From Pandoraea captiosa (GTDB taxonomy: Bacteria > Pseudomonadota > Gammaproteobacteria > Burkholderiales > Burkholderiaceae): 64,000 bases of DNA. The notes under the pieces were generated by a model. It had not been told where the DNA came from. It ran no database searches and saw nothing but the letters and a program-made list of their open reading frames with translations. This document shows positions 26,914 to 35,783 of the stretch, piece after piece; positions within the stretch are counted from its first letter, which is position 1; the number at the start of each line of letters is the position of its first letter. The stretch is taken from positions 372,001 through 436,000 of the forward strand of contig NZ_CABPSQ010000001.1 in the NCBI RefSeq assembly GCF_902459775.1, written 5' to 3'. The translations under genes and the position numbers were made by a program.

Positions 26914-28217
26914 CGACCTTGCCCCTTCGACGCCGGTTTGACTGCGGCTTTCAGGCCCCGCTTGAGATCCTGAATCAGGTCGTCGGGGTCTTCGAGTCCG
27001 ATGGACAGACGCACTGTGCCTTCGCCGATGCCCGCGCCCGCGAGGGCGGCGGCGTCCATGCGGAAGTGCGTGGTGGACGCCGGGTGAATGACCAACGAGC
27101 GTGCGTCCCCCACGTTGGCGAGATGTGAGAACAACTGCAATGCCTCGATGAAGCGTCGACCGGCTTCACGGTCGCCCTTGAGGTTGAAGCTGAATACGGC
27201 ACCCGCGCCGCGCGGCAGCAGGCGTTTTGCCAGCGCGTAGTCGGGGTGAGAGGGCAACTCAGGGTAGGCGACGCTTGCCACGGCCTCATGACTCGCCAGA
27301 AATTCAACGACCCGACGCGCGTTGTCCACGTGACGTTCCATGCGCAGCGGCAGCGTCTCGACACCTTGCAGCAGTTGCCATGCCGCCTGCGGATGCAGGC
27401 ACGCGCCGAAGTCACGCAGTCCTTCGCGGCGCGCACGCAGCAGGAACGGCGCGACGGAGCTTTCCTCGGCGAAGACCATGCCGTGGAAACCTTCGTATGG
27501 CTCGGTCAGTTCGGGAAATTTGCCGCTTTTCTCGAAATCGAATGTGCCGCCGTCGACCAACACGCCCCCGATGGTCGTGCCGTGCCCGCCCAGGAACTTG
27601 GTCGCCGAGTGATACACGAGGTCCGCGCCGTGCTCGAACGGGCGGATGAGCCATGGCGTGGTGAAGGTGCTGTCGACGAGCAAGGGCACCCCGGCATCGT
27701 GTGCGATGGCGCTGACCTGTGCGATGTCGAGCACATCCAGTCCGGGATTGCCGAGCGTCTCGCCGAAGAACAGCCGGGTTTCGGGGCGAACGGCGGCACG
27801 CCAGGCATCGATGTCGCCGGGACGCACGAACGTCGTCTCGATGCCGAATCGGCGCAGCGTGTAATGGAGGAGGTTGTGGGAACCGCCGTACAGCGCGCTC
27901 GATGCAACGATGTGCGAACCCGCGCCCATCAACGTGGCGATTGCCAGATGCAGCGCCGCTTGCCCACTGGCCGTGGCAATCGCGCCAACACCGTTTTCCA
28001 GTGCGGCCATGCGCTCCTCGAAGACCGCGTTCGTCGGATTGGAGATGCGCGAATAAACGTGCCCGGCACGCTCCATGTTGAACAGGGCAGCCGCCTGATC
28101 GGCATCGGAAAAGACGAACGAGGTGGTCTGATAGATCGGCGTGGCACGTGCCCCGGTGGCCGGGTCGGGAGCCGCCCCGGCGTGAAGGGCAAGCGTGTCG
28201 AAGTGCGGAACTGACAT
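26910..28217 (-). CDS. metY: O-acetylhomoserine sulfhydrylase, PLP-dependent
   Basis: A 435-residue Cys/Met-metabolism PLP enzyme that makes homocysteine from O-acetylhomoserine and sulfide in direct sulfhydrylation. The PLP lysine lies in SATKFLGGHGT (K207), the phosphate-binding SGQAALHLA at 84-92 and the cofactor aspartate in VDSTFTTP (D182). Length above 420 aa and the YSRISNPTNAVFEERMAALENG block fit MetY rather than MetB/MetZ. No methionine riboswitch was recognised upstream. The downstream hydrolase overlaps its stop. Confidence 0.94.
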   Translation of the reverse strand: MSVPHFDTLALHAGAAPDPATGARATPIYQTTSFVFSDADQAAALFNMERAGHVYSRISNPTNAVFEERMAALENGVGAIATASGQAALHLAIATLMGAGSHIVASSALYGGSHNLLHYTLRRFGIETTFVRPGDIDAWRAAVRPETRLFFGETLGNPGLDVLDIAQVSAIAHDAGVPLLVDSTFTTPWLIRPFEHGADLVYHSATKFLGGHGTTIGGVLVDGGTFDFEKSGKFPELTEPYEGFHGMVFAEESSVAPFLLRARREGLRDFGACLHPQAAWQLLQGVETLPLRMERHVDNARRVVEFLASHEAVASVAYPELPSHPDYALAKRLLPRGAGAVFSFNLKGDREAGRRFIEALQLFSHLANVGDARSLVIHPASTTHFRMDAAALAGAGIGEGTVRLSIGLEDPDDLIQDLKRGLKAAVKPASKGQGR

Positions 28218-28819
28218 GTCGGAGAAGGCCTCGCTGATGGTGAGAAGTGGATCCGAACGATGCGCGCATGATCGTCAGGCATCGCCCCCTGGCGGCACGT
28301 GACTGTGGCTACCACGCAGTGGCTGTTGCAGTCGGTAATGCGGCCCTTAATGCAGTGGCAAATGCAGTGGCAAATGCAGTCGCTGATGCAGTCCTTAGCG
28401 CAATGGCCGCGCAGTGGCTACATGAGCAACGCCGGTCCTGCCTGCCCGACTAATGCACGATGCAGACTTTACGTATACGGCAATCCTAGCACCACCCTTG
28501 GGCGCGGCGGCAGGCTTTGTGAGGTCCGTCAGGGAAATTGCGGTGTTGTCCGATGTCCGAGGTAAGGCGTTGTCCGATGCCACCCGCAGAATCGGCCGAA
28601 AACCCGCATCGCACGGTCATGGGAGCGCCATTCGCCTTTCCTTTTCGGACGCTTTCCGATAGCATCCATCGAACAGGTTCCAATCGCCATTTGACACGGA
28701 GACAGCGGGCGTACGCATCGGCGTTCCGTCTCGCAAGCTGAGGTCGGGCGGCATTCGGCGACATTCGGCGGCAGCGTTCCGCTACGTTCGCCCGAGTAAC
28801 ACAAAGAGGAGTGTGTGCC
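28218..28819. other. 602-base intergenic region with a degenerate 12-bp repeat
   Basis: It separates divergent metY and the CBS gene. It contains a 12-bp repeat array (28349-28420, listed separately) and a direct repeat of GTTGTCCGATG at about 28544 and 28569. Frames through it (one reads as alternating Ala/Val) lack ribosome sites and look like products of the repeats. No riboswitch recognised. Confidence 0.4.
28349..28420. repeat. 12-bp tandem repeat array
   Basis: AATGCAGTGGCA occurs twice exactly (28349-28372), followed by four progressively diverged units to 28420 (AATGCAGTCGCT, GATGCAGTCCTT, AGCGCAATGGCC, GCGCAGTGGCTA). Confidence 0.85.
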
Positions 28820-29275
28820 ATGCGTGTGTCTGACATTCTGAAAGTAAAGGGCAACACCCTTTTCACCGTCACCCCGGAAACTTCGCTGGCCGATGCCGTC
28901 GACACGATGGCCGAGCATGACATCGGCTCACTCGTCGTGATGGAGTACGGCGACCTCGTGGGCATGCTCACGTTCCGCGAAATCATCAATACGATCAGCA
29001 AGAATGGTGGCACGGTGGGCACCTCCACGATTCGCAAGATCATGGACGATCATCCGCTCACCTGCACCCCCGAGACCGACGTGAACGAGGTGCGTCGCAT
29101 GATGCTCGAGCGTCACGCGCGTTATCTGCCGGTCATGGAGAGCCGCACGCTCATGGGCGTGATTTCCTTCTACGATGTGGCCCGCGCCGTTGTCGAAGAG
29201 CAATCGTTCGAGAACCGCATGCTCAAGGCCTACATTCGCGACTGGCCGGCCGAGGAAGCGGAAAACGTAAAGTGA
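28820..29275 (+). CDS. CBS-domain protein
   Basis: A 151-residue protein made of two CBS domains (about 1-65 and 72-140), which usually bind adenosine nucleotides and act as energy or redox sensors. MRVSDILKVKG and the YLPVMESRTLMGVISFYDVARAVVE segment are characteristic of stand-alone CBS-pair proteins. GAGGA lies nine bases before the ATG. The stop overlaps the GTG start of the following transporter-acyltransferase fusion, implying translational coupling and perhaps a regulatory link between nucleotide state and lipid recycling. Confidence 0.9.
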   Translation: MRVSDILKVKGNTLFTVTPETSLADAVDTMAEHDIGSLVVMEYGDLVGMLTFREIINTISKNGGTVGTSTIRKIMDDHPLTCTPETDVNEVRRMMLERHARYLPVMESRTLMGVISFYDVARAVVEEQSFENRMLKAYIRDWPAEEAENVK

Positions 29276-31191
29276 GCGAGGCCGGTCAGCGCGAGGCTCG
29301 CGGCGACGGCCATCAATCACGACTGCTCAGGGAGCGCCGGTTCGCCCCGTTCTTCTGGACGCAGTTCCTGGGCGCGATGAACGACAACGTGTTCAAGATC
29401 GCGTTCACGTCGCTCGTCACTTACCACGCATCGTTGTTTCAGGACGTCGACGGCAAGACCGCGGCGTTCCTCATCTCCGCCATTTTCATTGCGCCATTCC
29501 TGCTGTTTTCGGCGACCAGCGGTCAGATCGCCGACAAGTGGGACAAGGCGCGCCTGATCCGTTTCGTCAAAACGCTCGAGATCGCCATCATGGTCGTCGG
29601 TGCGGCCGGATTCGTCTGGACGAGCGCGCCGTTGCTCTACTTGTGCACCTTCCTTATGGGGCTGCATTCGACGTTGTTCGGGCCCGTGAAGTACGCGTAT
29701 CTGCCTCAGCATCTCGCGAACCACGAGTTGGTGGGCGGCAATGGGCTGGTCGAGATGGGCACCTTTGTCGCGATCCTCGTCGGCACGATCATCGGTGGAG
29801 AGATGGCCGCGTTTGGCGGCGGGGCGTTGCCCTGGATTGGCGGGGTCTGCGTCGCGCTGGCCGTGCTCGGACGGCTCATATCGACGTGGGTGCCCCAGAC
29901 GCCGGCGGCGCAACCGGATCTGCGGATCAACTGGAACCCGTTCACCGAGACATGGAGAAATCTGCGCATCGCGCGCACCGACCGTGCAGTGTTCCAGAGT
30001 CTGCTCGGTATCTCGTGGCTCTGGTTTCTCGGTGCCACGTTCCTCGCCTCGTTTTTCAATTTTGCGCGGGACGTGCTCGGTGCGAACCCCGATGTCGTCA
30101 CGCTGCTGCTCGCCATGTTCTCCGTGGGTATCGGCGTCGGATCGCTGCTATGCGAGCGTTTGTCGGGCGGCAAGGTAGAAATCGGGCTGGTGCCGTTCGG
30201 CTCGATCGGTATGACCGTGTTTGCCGTCGATCTGTATTTTGCGAGCCAGGGCGGTGTCGGCGGCGCTGCGCTGCAAAGCGTCGGGCAATTCGTTGTGCAA
30301 CCAGGACATTGGCGCGTTCTGGGGGATTTGTTCCTGCTGGCCATGTTCGCCGGATTCTATAGCGTGCCGTTATATGCCTTGATCCAGAGTCGCAGCAAGT
30401 CATCGCATCGTGCGCGCATCATTGCGGCTAACAATATTCTTAACGCGCTGTTCATGGTGGTGTCCGCCATCATGGCGATGCTGCTCACCAAAGCGGGATT
30501 CACCATAGACCAGTTGTATCTCGTGATCGGGATTCTGAACGCGCTGGTGGCGGTTTATCTGTACACGCTATTGCCGGAGTTCCTGATCCGGTTCGTGATG
30601 TGGCTGATGCTCCACACCGTCTATCGGATCGACGTTAAAGGCGCCGATCAGATTCCCGGCGAGGGACCCTGCGTGCTGGTGTGCAATCACGTGAGCTTTG
30701 CCGATGCGGTGGTAATCGGTGCGTCGATTCGGCGGCCGGTTCGCTTCGTGATGGACCACCGGATTTTTCGAATCCCGGTGTTGTCCTGGTTCTTCCGAAC
30801 CGTTGGGGCCATTCCCATTGCACCGGCCCATGAGGATGCGGCGGGTCTGGAGCGCGCTTACGGAGACATCGCCAAGGCGCTCGATGCGGGCGACGTGGTG
30901 TGCATCTTTCCGGAGGGCAAACTGACCGCCTCGGGCGAATTGCAGGCTTTCCGGCAAGGGGTGCAACGTATTATCGAGCGTTCGCCGGTGCCGGTGGTGC
31001 CGATGGCGTTGCGCGGGCTATGGGGAAGTTTTTTCTCGCGACACGGCGGAGCAGCGATGACGCGTCCGTTCAAGCGCGGCATTCTAAATCGGCTCGAACT
31101 GGTGATCGGAGAGCCGGTCGCGCCAGCACAGGCCACGCCGGAGGCGCTGCGCGACAAGGTGCTCAAGCTTCGCGGCCCCTGGCCGGTATAA
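29272..31191 (+). CDS. LplT-like MFS transporter fused to 1-acyl-glycerol-3-phosphate acyltransferase
   Basis: A 639-residue fusion: residues about 18-425 form an MFS domain like the lysophospholipid flippase LplT (FAPFFWTQFLGAMNDNVFK start), and about 435-635 form a PlsC acyltransferase. The catalytic NHVSFAD (H473, D478) is intact; the third motif reads FPEGK (547-550), with K in place of the usual R. E. coli splits these roles between LplT and Aas, and many proteobacteria add an AMP-ligase domain; none is present here. Likely role: import and re-acylation of lysophospholipids. GTG start overlaps the CBS stop. Confidence 0.9.
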   Translation: MSEAGQREARGDGHQSRLLRERRFAPFFWTQFLGAMNDNVFKIAFTSLVTYHASLFQDVDGKTAAFLISAIFIAPFLLFSATSGQIADKWDKARLIRFVKTLEIAIMVVGAAGFVWTSAPLLYLCTFLMGLHSTLFGPVKYAYLPQHLANHELVGGNGLVEMGTFVAILVGTIIGGEMAAFGGGALPWIGGVCVALAVLGRLISTWVPQTPAAQPDLRINWNPFTETWRNLRIARTDRAVFQSLLGISWLWFLGATFLASFFNFARDVLGANPDVVTLLLAMFSVGIGVGSLLCERLSGGKVEIGLVPFGSIGMTVFAVDLYFASQGGVGGAALQSVGQFVVQPGHWRVLGDLFLLAMFAGFYSVPLYALIQSRSKSSHRARIIAANNILNALFMVVSAIMAMLLTKAGFTIDQLYLVIGILNALVAVYLYTLLPEFLIRFVMWLMLHTVYRIDVKGADQIPGEGPCVLVCNHVSFADAVVIGASIRRPVRFVMDHRIFRIPVLSWFFRTVGAIPIAPAHEDAAGLERAYGDIAKALDAGDVVCIFPEGKLTASGELQAFRQGVQRIIERSPVPVVPMALRGLWGSFFSRHGGAAMTRPFKRGILNRLELVIGEPVAPAQATPEALRDKVLKLRGPWPV

Positions 31192-31192
31192 T
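31187..31192 (+). promoter_or_regulatory. -10 element of a candidate aroC promoter
   Basis: A perfect TATAAT straddles the stop codon of the preceding gene, 34 bases before aroC. No good -35 was found at 17 bases, so this is tentative. Confidence 0.35.
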
Positions 31193-31226
31193 GGTCACTT
31201 TCCGTCACACCCCACCTTGATCCCGT

Positions 31227-32330
31227 ATGTCTGGCAATACGCTTGGAACCCTGTTTACCGTCACCACTTTCGGCGAATCGCATGGCCCGGCCATCGGCTG
31301 CGTGATCGATGGATGCCCGCCGGGAATGGCGCTTACGGAAGCCGACATTCAGATCGAACTGGATCGCCGTCGTCCTGGCACGTCGCGTCACGTGACGCAG
31401 CGTAACGAACCGGACGCCGTCGAGATTCTCTCCGGGGTGTTCGAGGGGGTGACGACGGGCACGCCCATTGCGCTGCTCATTCGCAATACCGACCAGCGCA
31501 GCAAGGATTACGGCAACATCGTCCAGACCTTCCGCCCGGGCCATGCCGATTACACCTACTTGCAGAAATACGGCGTGCGCGATTATCGCGGGGGTGGCCG
31601 TTCGTCGGCACGCCTCACGGCGCCGGTCGTCGCGGCCGGGGCGGTCGCGAAGAAGTGGCTGGCTGAGCGCTACGGTGTCCAGATTCGCGGCTGCATGACG
31701 CAACTCGGGGACATTGAAATTCCGCAGACCGATTGGTCACAAGTGTCGCAGAATCCGTTTTTTGCGGCGAACGCGGACGTCGTGCCTCAGTTGGAAACCT
31801 ACATGGACGACCTGCGCAAAGCCGGCGACTCCGTCGGTGCGAAGCTTCGCGTGATCGCCACAGGCGTGCCGGTTGGCCTGGGTGAACCGCTGTTCGACCG
31901 GCTGGATGCCGACATTGCGCACGCGATGATGGGGCTGAATGCCGTCAAGGGCGTCGAGATCGGCGCCGGATTCCGCAGCGTGACGCAAAAGGGTTCCGAG
32001 CATGGTGACGAACTGACGCCGCAAGGCTTCATCGGCAATAACGCCGGCGGTATCCTCGGCGGCATTTCGACCGGTCAGGACATCGACGTCTCCATCGCGA
32101 TCAAGCCGACGTCGAGCATTCGTACGCCGCGTCAGTCGATTGACGTAACGGGGCAACCGGCGACGGTGGAAACGTTTGGCCGTCACGATCCATGCGTCGG
32201 CATTCGTGCGACGCCGATTGCCGAGGCGCTGCTGGCGCTCGTGCTGATTGACCACGCGTTGCGTCACCGTGCCCAATGTGGCGACGTTCATGTGACCACG
32301 CCGGTGATTCCGGGACGCGCACCGGGCTGA
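31227..32330 (+). CDS. aroC: Chorismate synthase
   Basis: A 367-residue enzyme converting EPSP to chorismate with reduced FMN, the last common step of aromatic synthesis. Signature blocks are present: [14 protein letters not shown] (16-29), R-R-R-P-G and the [14 protein letters not shown] motif (118-131), and [12 protein letters not shown] near 270. Length is usual. It stands alone from other aro genes and has its own terminator. Confidence 0.98.
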   Translation: MSGNTLGTLFTVTTFGESHGPAIGCVIDGCPPGMALTEADIQIELDRRRPGTSRHVTQRNEPDAVEILSGVFEGVTTGTPIALLIRNTDQRSKDYGNIVQTFRPGHADYTYLQKYGVRDYRGGGRSSARLTAPVVAAGAVAKKWLAERYGVQIRGCMTQLGDIEIPQTDWSQVSQNPFFAANADVVPQLETYMDDLRKAGDSVGAKLRVIATGVPVGLGEPLFDRLDADIAHAMMGLNAVKGVEIGAGFRSVTQKGSEHGDELTPQGFIGNNAGGILGGISTGQDIDVSIAIKPTSSIRTPRQSIDVTGQPATVETFGRHDPCVGIRATPIAEALLALVLIDHALRHRAQCGDVHVTTPVIPGRAPG

Positions 32331-32376
32331 TTACGCCGCGCCGACACTGGCGGGCCAACGCCACGCATCAAGCCAG

Positions 32377-32409
32377 AACGCCAGACAGAGACTGCCTGGC
32401 GTTTTTTGT
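32377..32409 (+). terminator. Terminator of aroC
   Basis: AACGCCAG (32377-32384) pairs with CTGGCGTT (32396-32403), followed by T-rich TTTTGTTT. Confidence 0.85.
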
Positions 32410-32482
32410 TTCCGGATAGCCGCATCTCAGCGAGTCCGGGCGGACTTTCCTCGCACTAGTCGCACTATTCGCGTCACTCGCG

Positions 32483-32797
32483 TCACTCGCGGCATTGCGT
32501 GATGGGTTGTTCGCCCTTGGCCGTGTATAGCGTGCCCTCGGAGCCTTTGCTCCACCAGATGAGCGTTCGTCCGACGTGCTTTTCGCCGCTCGCCGCACGG
32601 GCTGGTTTGAGCACTTCGCGTTTGCCCATCCAATAGAGCGTCACGTCGCCACCGAGATTGTGATCGTCGTAGACAACCACGGCGACGTGCTTGTTATCGC
32701 ACAGGTAGCTCACCGTCTTCGCCTGCGCGGCGCTCCCGGCAAGCGCAAGTGCGCCTGCGAGCAATGCTCCCGGGATGCCTTTGGTGACTTTCGACAT
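32483..32797 (-). CDS. MliC/PliC-type periplasmic lysozyme inhibitor
   Basis: A 104-residue protein with a signal peptide (about 1-26, ending AAQA) and no lipobox. The mature part has YLCDNKHVAVVVYDD, a conserved S-G-E-K loop and the WWSKGSEGTLY strand, the pattern of C-type lysozyme inhibitors (MliC family), with two cysteines likely paired. Such proteins block host or competitor lysozyme in the periplasm. AAGGAGG lies four bases before the ATG. Confidence 0.82.
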   Translation of the reverse strand: MSKVTKGIPGALLAGALALAGSAAQAKTVSYLCDNKHVAVVVYDDHNLGGDVTLYWMGKREVLKPARAASGEKHVGRTLIWWSKGSEGTLYTAKGEQPITQCRE

Positions 32798-32873
32798 CGT
32801 GCCTCCTTGCTTTCGGCGTGAATTCAGAGGGAATTCGAGAGAATTCGACACACGAATGGCGGGCAAGTCGCCC

Positions 32874-32903
32874 AAACAAAAACCGCCGGGCGAACCGGCG
32901 GCA
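32874..32903 (-). terminator. Terminator of the ETF-QO gene
   Basis: CCGCCGG (32883-32889) pairs with CCGGCGG (32895-32901); on the minus strand a T-rich run follows (plus-strand AAACAAAAA, 32874-32882). Confidence 0.8.
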
Positions 32904-32911
32904 ATACAACA

Positions 32912-34582
32912 TCACATATTCGGATAGTTCGGTCCGCCACCACCTTCTGGCGTGACCCACACGATGTTTTGCGTGGGATCCTTGATGTCGCACGTCTTGC
33001 AGTGCACGCAATTCTGCGCGTTGATCTGCAAGCGCTCCGAGTCGTCGTCGTTCTTCACGAACTCGTACACCCCGGCCGGGCAATAACGCTGTTCCGGACC
33101 CGCGTACTCGCTCAGATTGATACCGACAGGAACGCTCGCATCCTTGAGGGTCAGGTGCGCGGGCTGATTCTCTTCGTGGTTGGTGTTGGAGATGAACACC
33201 GACGACAGACGATCGAACGTGAGCTTGCCATCCGGCTTCGGATAGACGATCGGCTGGCATTGCGCCGCCGGAAGCAGGCATTCGTGGTCGGCCTTCTTGC
33301 GATGGATGGTCCACGGCATCTTGCCGCCGAGCAGCTTCTGCTCGATGCCGGTCATCAGCGTGGCGACCGTCAGCCCCTTCTTGAACCACTGCTTGAAATT
33401 GCGAGCCTTGTTCAGTTCTTCATGCAGCCAGGACTGTTCGAATGCGGCGGGGTAGGCGGTGAGTTCGTCGCGCTGACGATCGGCAACGAGGGCGTCGAAC
33501 GCGGCATCGGCGGCCATCATGCCGCTCTTGATCGCGGCGTGGCTGCCCTTGATGCGGCTCACGTTAAGGAACCCGGCTTCGCAACCGACAAGCGCGCCGC
33601 CCTTGAAGACCAGCTTCGGCAAGGCCAGCAGGCCACCTGCGGTGATGGCACGTGCGCCGTACGAAATGCGCTTGCCGCCTTCGAGGAAATGACGAATCGA
33701 CGGGTGTGTCTTGTAGCGCTGGAATTCTTCGAACGGCGACAGATACGGATTGCCGTAGTCGAGACCGACGATAAAGCCCACGGCGACCTGATGGTTCGGC
33801 AGATGGTAGAGGAACGAGCCGCCATAGGTGTTCGAGTCGAGCGGCCAGCCGGCCGTGTGGATCACGAGACCTTCCTTGTGTTTGGCCGGATCGATTTCCC
33901 ACAATTCCTTGATGCCCAGACCGTAAGCCTGCGGGTCACGGCCTTCGTCGAGGTTGAACTTGCGCATCAACTGGCGACCGAGACTGCCGCGCGCGCCTTC
34001 GGAGAAGATCGTGTATTTGGCATGCAACTCCATGCCGAGCTGGAAGTTCTCGGTCGGCTCGCCGTCCTTGCCCACGCCCATGTTGCCCGTGGCCACGCCC
34101 ATGACGGCGCCGTTTTCGTCGTAAAGCACTTCGGCCGCCGGGAAGCCAGGGAAAATCTCGACGCCCAGCGCTTCGGCCTGCTGGCCGAGCCAACGCACGA
34201 CGTTGCCCAGGCTGATGACGTAGTTGCCATGGTTCTGGAAGCAGGCGGGAAGCAGCCACGACGGCGTGGCGGTCGCACCGTTCTCGCTCAGGAACAGGAA
34301 TCGGTCTTCGACCACGGGGGTGTCGAGCGGCGCGCCGCGTTCCTTCCAGTCAGGGATGAGCTCAGTGAGCGCCTGCGGATCCATGACGGCGCCGGAGAGG
34401 ATATGGGCGCCGATTTCCGAGCCCTTTTCCAGCACACAAACGGAAATGTCCTTGCCTGCTTCCTGTGCACGTTGCTTCAAACGGATAGCCGTGGACAGGC
34501 CGGCCGGACCGCCGCCAACAATGACGACGTCATATTCCATCGACTCCCTCGGGCCGTACTGCTCAAGCAGCTTGGGATCCAT
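32912..34582 (-). CDS. Electron transfer flavoprotein-ubiquinone oxidoreductase
   Basis: A 556-residue membrane-associated enzyme that passes electrons from ETF (fed by acyl-CoA and other dehydrogenases) to ubiquinone. An FAD-binding Rossmann motif VVIVGGGPAGLS lies at about 19-30. The C-terminal 4Fe-4S cluster has all four cysteines: C501, C525, C528 and C531. AGGAG is placed before the ATG at 34582. It diverges from an SDR gene across 178 bases containing an ACGATCGT palindrome. Confidence 0.96.
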   Translation of the reverse strand: MDPKLLEQYGPRESMEYDVVIVGGGPAGLSTAIRLKQRAQEAGKDISVCVLEKGSEIGAHILSGAVMDPQALTELIPDWKERGAPLDTPVVEDRFLFLSENGATATPSWLLPACFQNHGNYVISLGNVVRWLGQQAEALGVEIFPGFPAAEVLYDENGAVMGVATGNMGVGKDGEPTENFQLGMELHAKYTIFSEGARGSLGRQLMRKFNLDEGRDPQAYGLGIKELWEIDPAKHKEGLVIHTAGWPLDSNTYGGSFLYHLPNHQVAVGFIVGLDYGNPYLSPFEEFQRYKTHPSIRHFLEGGKRISYGARAITAGGLLALPKLVFKGGALVGCEAGFLNVSRIKGSHAAIKSGMMAADAAFDALVADRQRDELTAYPAAFEQSWLHEELNKARNFKQWFKKGLTVATLMTGIEQKLLGGKMPWTIHRKKADHECLLPAAQCQPIVYPKPDGKLTFDRLSSVFISNTNHEENQPAHLTLKDASVPVGINLSEYAGPEQRYCPAGVYEFVKNDDDSERLQINAQNCVHCKTCDIKDPTQNIVWVTPEGGGGPNYPNM

Positions 34583-34660
34583 TGATGCTCCTGTTATAAA
34601 CGTTAGAATTCGTGGGTGCGGCCATTTTCCGGGAATGGGGAACACCTCGCAACCGCATAT

Positions 34661-34682
34661 TAATAGCACGATCGTTCGGTTT
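34661..34682. promoter_or_regulatory. Candidate TetR-type operator between etfQO and SDR
   Basis: ACGATCGT (34668-34675) is a perfect 8-bp palindrome within a wider imperfect dyad (ATAGCACGATCGTTCGGT, 12 of 18 symmetric). Palindromes of this type are common targets of TetR-family regulators of fatty-acid and short-chain acid genes; the regulator is not in the window. Confidence 0.4.
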
Positions 34683-34760
34683 GGTAGGTAGGTAGCTCTA
34701 GCGGCGGCCCCTCGAGTGTCGCCGTCGTCCAATGCTGGTTCGGGCCGGAGGGAGAAGAAG

Positions 34761-35537
34761 ATGGGGCGTTCGCTGAATCTGGAAGGCAAGGTCGCGATGG
34801 TGACGGGCGCGTCGAGCGGGCTCGGCATGCAGTTCGCCAAGGTGCTGGCGCAGGCGGGGGCCAAGGTGGTGCTGGCGAGTCGCCGGGTGGAGCGGCTCAA
34901 GGAGTTGCGCGCGGAAATCGAATCGCAGGGGGGAGCCGCACACGTCGTGCCGCTCGACGTGACGGATTACGACAGCATTCGCGCCGGTGTCGCGCATGCG
35001 GAAACCGAAGCCGGCGCCATCGACATTCTCATCAACAACTCGGGCGTATCGACACAGCAGAAGCTTGTCGACGTGACGCCGCAGGACTTCGACTACGTCG
35101 TCGATACGAACACGCGTGGTGCTTTCTTCGTGGCGCAGGAAGTGGCCAAACGGATGATACGTCGAAGCAAGGGCGACCCGCAGCGTCAGCACCGGATCGT
35201 TAACGTGGCGTCCGTTGCCGGACAGCGCGCGATCTCCATGCTCGGTGTCTATTGCATGAGCAAGGCGGCCGTGATTCATATGACCCGCGCCATGGCGCTC
35301 GAATGGGGGCGCTTCAACATCAACGTGAACGCGCTCTGTCCCGGATACATCGACACCGAAATCAATCACGATCATTGGCAGACCGAAGCCGGCCGCAAGC
35401 TGATTCAGATGTTGCCGCGACAGCGTGTGGGCGAACCGGGCGACCTCGATGGGCTGATTCTGCTTCTGGCTTCAGATGATTCCCGATTTATCAACGGGTC
35501 GATCATGACCATCGACGACGGTCTGGCCGTCGGTTAG
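34761..35537 (+). CDS. Short-chain dehydrogenase/reductase
   Basis: A 258-residue SDR with cofactor motif TGASSGLG (15-22), NNSG (92-95) and the catalytic triad S151, Y164, K168. The C-terminal part is typical of FabG-like classical SDRs, but the substrate cannot be told. GGAGGGAG lies just before the ATG. The gene diverges from ETF-QO, which suggests a role in fatty- or hydroxy-acid oxidation. Confidence 0.9.
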   Translation: MGRSLNLEGKVAMVTGASSGLGMQFAKVLAQAGAKVVLASRRVERLKELRAEIESQGGAAHVVPLDVTDYDSIRAGVAHAETEAGAIDILINNSGVSTQQKLVDVTPQDFDYVVDTNTRGAFFVAQEVAKRMIRRSKGDPQRQHRIVNVASVAGQRAISMLGVYCMSKAAVIHMTRAMALEWGRFNINVNALCPGYIDTEINHDHWQTEAGRKLIQMLPRQRVGEPGDLDGLILLLASDDSRFINGSIMTIDDGLAVG

Positions 35538-35783
35538 ATCGGTGTCGCGCGGTGGCTCGGGCTGAGACCTGAGGTTGACGCCCAGCGAATTTGTCGAGGT
35601 GGTGCCGGGGTGGTGCTCGGGTGGGGCCGAGTTGGGCAGGCTCGCTGCAATGCGGCAATCGGGGATTGTCCGAGGCAGTCAGCGCGACGACGACGAGCGC
35701 ATAATTTCGGGACGTTTACGGGAATCACACAAGGAAACAAGGCGTCGGGTTGACGTCGGATCCCGAATCATCTCGAGGACAAC

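Noticed and set aside
28218-28350. SAM or SAH riboswitch upstream of metY
   Set aside because: No characteristic conserved segments found by eye.
28247-28453. Frame with repeated N-A-V-A
   Set aside because: Produced by the 12-bp repeat; lacks a ribosome site and other homology.
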